Of a DNA stretch of 64,000 nt, positions 58,753-64,000 are shown one piece after another. A program made the translations under genes and the position numbers. Each line of letters opens with the position of its first letter. Within the stretch, counting starts at the first letter, position 1. Under the pieces are notes generated by a model. It did no database searches. It was given only the letters and a program-made list of their open reading frames with translations, and was not told where the DNA came from. Source of the DNA: Dermanyssus gallinae (Eukaryota; Arthropoda; Arachnida; Mesostigmata; Dermanyssidae); contig QVRM01002491.1 in the NCBI GenBank assembly GCA_003439945.1, forward strand, positions 372,001 through 436,000. Reading direction: 5' to 3'.

Positions 58753-58755
<3 letters not shown>
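58378..58755. mobile_element. 378-bp MITE with CAGGG-type end
   Basis: The right end, read inward, is CAGGGTATCCCAGAATTCG. The left end is a slightly degenerate TCTCCCAGAATTCG. Inverted similarity continues for roughly 50-60 bases (AACTTTGAGGTCTAGTACAA versus AACTTCGGGATCCAGTACAA). It is flanked by TA tracts. The motif GTCTTCTTTTGG lies 94 bases from the left end; a matching GTCTTGTTTTGG lies 93 bases from the left end of the foldback at 60329. No coding capacity. Confidence 0.8.

Positions 58756-58784
<29 letters not shown>
58756..58784. repeat. (TA)n tract beside MITE
   Basis: TA repeat directly after the MITE right end. Confidence 0.93.
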
Positions 58785-58788
<4 letters not shown>

Positions 58789-58950
58789 TGCTGCTTGTGA
58801 ATGCAATGGTGTTTTAATATTAGGAATGACGTAAGACTGGTGTCATCGGAAGCCATAATAGGTTTCTCTTGATGACGGGCTCGAACAGGGACAATTGCTC
58901 TCACAACTTTGTTAGTTATTAACTACTATAATGTTTCCTTCTCCTTCACG

Positions 58951-58951
<1 letters not shown>

Positions 58952-58987
<36 letters not shown>
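58952..58987. repeat. (TA)n microsatellite
   Basis: TA repeat about 45 bases before the second LINE copy. Confidence 0.95.
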
Positions 58988-58988
<1 letters not shown>

Positions 58989-59030
58989 CGGAATGTACAA
59001 CACATGTCGATGCAAACTCGGGATGTCGTT

Positions 59031-59748
59031 ATTGATTGATTGATTTATGATTTGCTTGGCATGTATACTTAAATACACATGTCACCCTTTTACATCAGGG
59101 GCGCTTCTAGCGGCAGCATATATGTAACCTACGTATCCATATAATCAATGCATACTGCAATACCTACAGAGCATTTGCTTTCATTGGGACAGCCTCTTCT
59201 TTGTAATACCGACCAGGTCTTTTCTAACATTTGGTCCTAGAGCTAGGGCTTGAGAAAGCTATATATCTCTGCTCCCCCCTAAGGCTGTACATTCTCTAAC
59301 AAGATGCTCGATTGACTCATTCCCTAGCCCACATGATCGGCATTCTGTACTTTGCCCCTCTTTATATTTAGCTCTTTGCATCCTAGTATCCAACATACCT
59401 GCCTTGGAATCTGCCAATGGCCCACTCGATCTTGAATCATCGTATACTCATTCTACCCCGCCATTTTCCCGCTTTTCTTTTCCATATATATTTGCCAAAC
59501 TCGATCGAACTTGGAACTAATTGCCAATTTCCGCTTGCCTGTATATGATTTGTTTACCCTCAATTTCACAATTTTCTACGATACCCTCGCTTTTGCCCAT
59601 TGCTGACTATTGTACCCAATCTCCCTAGCTGCGAACTCTGCGACTCCACTTTGTTTTAACCCTAAGTGACGTTTTGACTAGCTGCATCTGTTAACCCATC
59701 TTTTATTTGTGACATTTTTAATCCTAATACTACATCTTAGCTTACTTT

Positions 59749-59752
<4 letters not shown>
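59031..59752 (-). pseudogene. Second copy of the 41-44 kb LINE, C-terminal end only
   Basis: Close nucleotide match to 41392-42110 of the window, including the zinc-finger region and the 3' end (TTTGCTTGGCATG, ACACATGTCACCC). It has many small changes and no intact frame. It stops at CTTACTTTGTAC, where a long (TA)n tract begins, while the sister copy continues. Near its 3' end are ATTG repeats (GTTATTGATTGATTGATT). Confidence 0.88.

Positions 59753-59828
<76 letters not shown>
59753..59828. repeat. Long (TA)n tract
   Basis: About 76 bases, the longest TA tract in the window, with one G. It marks the 5' truncation point of the LINE copy. Confidence 0.95.
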
Positions 59829-59848
59829 AGATTTATTTAAGTCATAAT

Positions 59849-60308
59849 GGGGTATCAATAATCCCCCAGCGAATGTGATGACAAACCACATCAGCATTAC
59901 ATACGAACCTTGTATCGACCACCTGGACGACGTGCCAAGCACCGCCGTGGAGTTGACGTATTGTATATCCAATGACAGCCTTTGCAGGAAAAATGCACCA
60001 GCACGGGTCCCCCGTGGCTAATCTGAGACATTTGCATAGCTTAGTAACAACTTTTTCACTTGTTTTACCTGGCCCCTAAGGCCCCAAAAGCAAAAGATCA
60101 AAAGTACATGGAGTCTCCGACAAATGCATATATATGGGGTATCAACAATCGTCCCTCAGAGAACGTGATGACAAACTGCACCAGCCCTTTATCCGAACCC
60201 TGTATCGACCACTTGGACGACGTGCCAAGCACTGCCCTGGTGTTGCCGTATTTTATATCCGGAAAAAATCACCAGCACGTGGGTCCCTTGTGGCTTATCT
60301 GAGACATA
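59849..60308. repeat. Direct repeat of about 180 bp in two diverged copies
   Basis: Copies at about 59849-60032 and 60136-60308 both start GGGGTATCAA, share CTGGACGACGTGCCAAGCAC-like cores, and end in CTGAGACAT. They are separated by about 100 bases of different sequence. Each copy is next to a TA-rich stretch. I do not recognise the source; it could be an LTR-like or terminal repeat of an old element. Confidence 0.8.
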
Positions 60309-60328
60309 TATATATATATATATATATA
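60306..60328. repeat. (TA)n tract at the left edge of the foldback element
   Basis: TA repeat ending exactly where the foldback element begins. Confidence 0.9.
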
Positions 60329-61403
60329 CAGGGTGTGACAGAAAGAATTTTATAGCGATACATAAAATTGTAGGGCTCGTTAAAGCAAATATTTTTTCCA
60401 ATGGAACATGGTCTCTAAGAAGTCTTGTTTTGGAATGAGAGTGAAATTACTACAATTTATGAGACTGCCGATTTTGCCCGACATAGGAGCACAAAACGTG
60501 CTGTTGCGAGACAACCAATCTTCCTAGACAGAAACTAAGCACACCTTTGTGTTCGCGATAAAATTCTGCTCCATCTGAAATATATACAAGGCCGATCAGA
60601 AGACGCGACATGGTCGCTTAGAAGAGAATTCGCCAAACATAAAGTTCTTTATTAGCGTTCACGCCAAATACTTTAGAATCATAACCCTACAACCACTCAC
60701 AGCGCTCAAAACGGACATATTCAGCCAATGCGCAATTCATGGCGATCATTTTGGTACCAAACTTATGTCAATGCGAGCTGTGGTTGCAGAGTAATTACGA
60801 TTTTTCGGCGGGATGTCCAGATTAAGTGCATGAAAAATATCGCGCTGCGGCTGTCGCGCGACACGTCGGCGGTGGTGAACGTCGTCACACAGTCATTTTA
60901 CATGCACTTAATCTGGACATGCCCTCCGAAAAATCGTAATTACTCCGCAACCACAGCTCGCATGGACATATGTTTGGTACCAAAATGATCGCCATAAATT
61001 GCGCATTGGCTGAATATGTCCGTTTTGAGCGCTGTGAGTGGTTGTAGGGTTATGATTCTAAAGTATTTGGCGTGAACGCTAATAAAGAACTTTATGTTTG
61101 GCGAATTCTCTTCTAAGCGACCATGTCGCGTCTTCTGATCGGCCTTGTATATATTTCAGATGAAGAATTTTATCGCGAACACGAAGGTGTGCTTAGTTTC
61201 TGTCTAGGAAGATTGGTTGTCTCGCAACAGCACGTTTTGTGCTCCTATGTCGGGCAAAATCGGCAGTCTCATAAATTGTAGTAATTTCACTCTCATTCCA
61301 AAACAAGACTTCTTAGAGACCATGTTCCATTGGAAAAAAATATTTGCTTTAACGAGCTCTACAATTTTATGTATCGCTATAAAATTCTTTCTGTCACACC
61401 CTG
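60329..61403. mobile_element. 1.07-kb foldback transposon, near-perfect inverted arms
   Basis: The left arm 60329-60832 and right arm 60901-61403 (about 504 and 503 bp) are reverse complements with few differences, around a GC-rich 68-bp loop. The element begins CAGGGTGTGACAG, ends CTGTCACACCCTG, and is flanked by TA on both sides, as Tc1/mariner-type elements are. No transposase is encoded. Within each arm, CATTTTGGTACC (418 bases from the end) and GTGGTTGCAGAGTAA recur at nearly the same place as in the transposase-carrying element at 16558. Confidence 0.92.
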
Positions 61404-62519
61404 TATATATTCTCTAAGTACACTTATTAACAACAAAATTGACGTCGCGATGCAAGCGCTTGAAAACTGTAAGTTTGTCAAATGCGTTATTCGAAAACAC
61501 TGTGGTCATATTGAACATCTAATGCGAATATTAGGAAAAATTGTTGGGATTTGTTACGGGATACTCGTAAACTACATCCTACCACATGTTTTGTAAAAAT
61601 AAAACATGTGGCAAGATAAAGCGCTCAGGCCAAGTTGGGTAGCGTTGGACTTAGGAGACATATGGAGCTTTAACATACCCAGTATTCCCGTGAAAGCATG
61701 TAGATTTATAGTTGCCAGATTGGATGTGTGTATGAGCAAGCATACATGAGTAAATCTTGATTAACTGGCTAAACAGTTAGTAAGATGAGTCATCTCAGAT
61801 AGTAAGAAGAAGCATGTTGGACAAGTGAGAAAACAACAACTGATCCTGTGAGTATTGGATCATGATTTTCTATGCAAATTGTATTATACTATACAATACG
61901 TATCTGTGCTTTCAGAAAAATGTAAAGCTAACGACCTTGCACATAAGGGGTGCACATTTTTGGGCGCGGCATCTGCCATAGACTAACATAATGACATCTG
62001 CCCGACCTCTCCCCAAATATAACATGTCAAGTGCGATTAAACACGCCATTCTATTAGGCCCAACACGAGATGCCACTTCTTCCTCTATACTGAGGGTCAT
62101 GTATAAAGGTCACAAGTCCTTATGCCCTTCTCAAGGCGATCCATGTCTTATGTGCGGCTCTTTTAAACTGCAACGCAACCCATTATAGATGCTACGTGAT
62201 GTCGCTGCTACAACAGGGCATTTAGTATCTTCCCTTGAAACATCAGCAACACAAAGGGCGGAACTAGCGGGCCAGGGTTGATTACAGTAGGGATCGGTGA
62301 GCGCTGCTATAGACGTAAAAACAGCATCAGCAGAAGTGACAGGTCCAAAAAGTGTTGTGATACGGTGGTTCTGCGAGAGCGACTTCAGCAGCACTGTGTA
62401 ATGAGCCTCGCAAGCGCAGCGATGCTATTCATTAGGCGTATACGTGCCGTCGACGAGCGATGGCCTCCTGATTGATACCCTACTAATAGGACGACTAAAG
62501 AATTTTTTCGTGAAAGCTC

Positions 62520-62522
<3 letters not shown>

Positions 62523-62557
<35 letters not shown>
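62523..62557. repeat. (TA)n microsatellite
   Basis: Uninterrupted TA repeat. Confidence 0.95.
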
Positions 62558-62560
<3 letters not shown>

Positions 62561-63447
62561 CAATGGGACGCTATAGTTATTTCCGTTGTGTATTTTATAG
62601 GAACCTTCTCAATGTGTATATGTATAAATAAACGCATATATTTTTTCTTATATATGCGCTCTCCAATTGAGTTTGCGTCAAGTTTCGACATGTTGGCCTG
62701 ATGATCGCAGAATGCCATAACAACCTTGAATTAATGGTTTGTGCGGTGCGATGATTAGTGATTTTGTTGGAAGTACTATAAAGTCGTAAACGTGTGACTG
62801 TGCATGCGATCTTTTATGCGTGCATCAGTTGTACAAGAAAAGGGGCGTCATTAACAGTCGCTGGGTAGGGATGTCATAACCACACACGCAGCTTCTGTAA
62901 ATGAGCGCAGTGTGTCGTATGTTAAAAAGTTATCCTAACGGAAGTACAATAGGACTCTAGTAGAACGGTAGCGGTCGTCATTATTGTCGTTTGAGTGATT
63001 ATTAATTCGTTTCGATTGAGTTCACAAACGTATGAGAGAGATAGAGGAAAAACAATTGTTTTCTCTCGATAGCGGAACCTTTGTTTACGCGTCTCCACTA
63101 GGCTTCACTATGCTCCTATAAACTTGTTATTGTCGGTTTTATTTGCAGATCGTGTTTGTGCGTCTGGCGCACGCATTTATAACCTGCTGTATTATCGAGT
63201 CGGACGCACATAAACAGGTCCGACGACTCGACAAGACCCAGACTACAACCGACACTCGAACGCCGGCGCCAAGAGTGAATATGATTGCTTTAACAAGCCG
63301 GGATTATGATCGCAACCTCATACGTTGGCATGAGTGGCTCTTAAGTGCCGACGGATGCGACTTGCAATGCTGCTTGCCCGGTCTCTGGTGTATAGCGATC
63401 TGCACTCGCGTGTTACTTTTTTCATCGTTTTTTCTATCTCTTGGCGA

Positions 63448-63451
<4 letters not shown>

Positions 63452-63488
<37 letters not shown>
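63452..63488. repeat. (TA)n microsatellite
   Basis: Uninterrupted TA repeat. Confidence 0.95.
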
Positions 63489-63490
<2 letters not shown>

Positions 63491-64000
63491 TCTTTATCTT
63501 CTCTCTACGTACGTTTGACAATGGATGTCTGACATGTTTGCAACGACCTCAAGTGTTGCTTGTCCGGCTATGTTGGTGTCGTTGGGCTGAAAATGGACAC
63601 GGTCGTGCTTTACCGGGATGCATAAACATAACAGAATAGATCAATTTCCGTAGCCTGGTTAACTGGTAGACTAGATGAGGATCGTTATGTTGCTGCTGCT
63701 GACAATGAATAGAGATGGCGACGAGGGACTCGTTAGAGGTTGCTCGCTCGCCGCACGCACCAACGCCGTCAGCAGCTACTCGTTTTTGTCTCAAACCACC
63801 TATTGCTTGTAAATGTCGCGGTCTGACAAACCGCAAACTAGTCGCCACGACAAACACATGCATGCTAGTAAGTCTCTTTTAATCTACAATACGATACTAA
63901 TTTATATAATCTTAGGCACGTACTTCAGAGGGCCTGAGAAGGGTTTTTCAAAGCGATTTGTTCCGGCGTTTAATGGATTTCGCCCTCTTGTTGGTACTTT

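Larger units (their letters stand above)
61404..64000. other. Non-coding stretch with microsatellites
   Basis: No supported gene. Contains (TA)n at 62523-62557 and 63452-63488. Short frames around 61.9-62.4 and 63.1-63.8 kb show no known motif and no convincing splice structure. Confidence 0.5.

Noticed and set aside
59742..59972. Long Tyr-Ile repeats in predicted frames (also near 11500, 44080, 58340, 62530 and 63460)
   Set aside because: They are translations of (TA)n microsatellites, not proteins.
61912..62394. Frames of 62-87 codons on both strands
   Set aside because: No family resemblance and no splice-bounded structure; left unannotated.

Overview
The window is animal nuclear DNA, most likely from an arthropod. 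Evidence for this is one spliced host gene with GT-AG introns, several Tc1/mariner transposons, a Ty3/Gypsy element, several clades of LINE, tRNA-derived SINEs and very many (TA)n microsatellites. A parasitiform mite or another chelicerate would fit the repeat spectrum, but the sequence alone does not settle the species. There is no prokaryotic or organellar signature, no CRISPR array and no rRNA gene.

The only host protein gene I can recognise is DDX18/Has1, a DEAD-box RNA helicase of 60S ribosome biogenesis. It lies on the minus strand at 14596-10975, with three exons that join in frame into 567 residues. A doubtful small spliced gene lies just upstream of it (15736-15410, minus). Everything else recognisable is mobile DNA.

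1-7.5 kb: a mariner transposase pseudogene is split by a complete Gypsy-type LTR retrotransposon (1669-6322, two 289-bp LTRs, 5-bp target duplication AGAAG), followed by an R1-like LINE fragment. 7.5-10.3 kb: a CR1/jockey-like LINE 3' end, a perfect 33-bp-arm hairpin and a short tandem duplication. 10.9-14.6 kb: DDX18. 16.5-20.5 kb: a 2.9-kb Tc1/mariner-superfamily element with inverted arms over 600 bp long, abutting a decayed Mos1-like mariner. 21.9-37.4 kb: decayed LINEs of several clades, a Tc1 fragment, a tRNA-like SINE, and a nearly full-length CR1-like LINE (33.9-37.1 kb) whose endonuclease domain holds an Asn/Ser-rich insertion. 39.9-44.0 kb: a palindromic-element arm and a 5'-truncated LINE lying between two (TA)n tracts. 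45.5-49.5 kb: two SINE copies with clear target duplications (one nested in a LINE) and a mariner remnant. 49.5-57.9 kb: a stretch with no recognisable transposon and no convincing gene, rich in triplet runs and CpG in its middle. 58-61.4 kb: a MITE, a second copy of the 41-44 kb LINE, a 180-bp direct repeat and a 1.07-kb near-perfect foldback element. 61.4-64 kb: no recognisable gene.

The strongest candidate for something undescribed is a family of TA-flanked, CAGGG-terminated elements at 16558, 39871, 58378 and 60329. The large copy carries a transposase. The foldback copy keeps the same subterminal motifs at almost the same distance from the end, and both large copies look like two inverted copies of one transposon end. 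This looks like a transposase source together with palindromic derivatives. All positions and translations were read by eye; no search was run.
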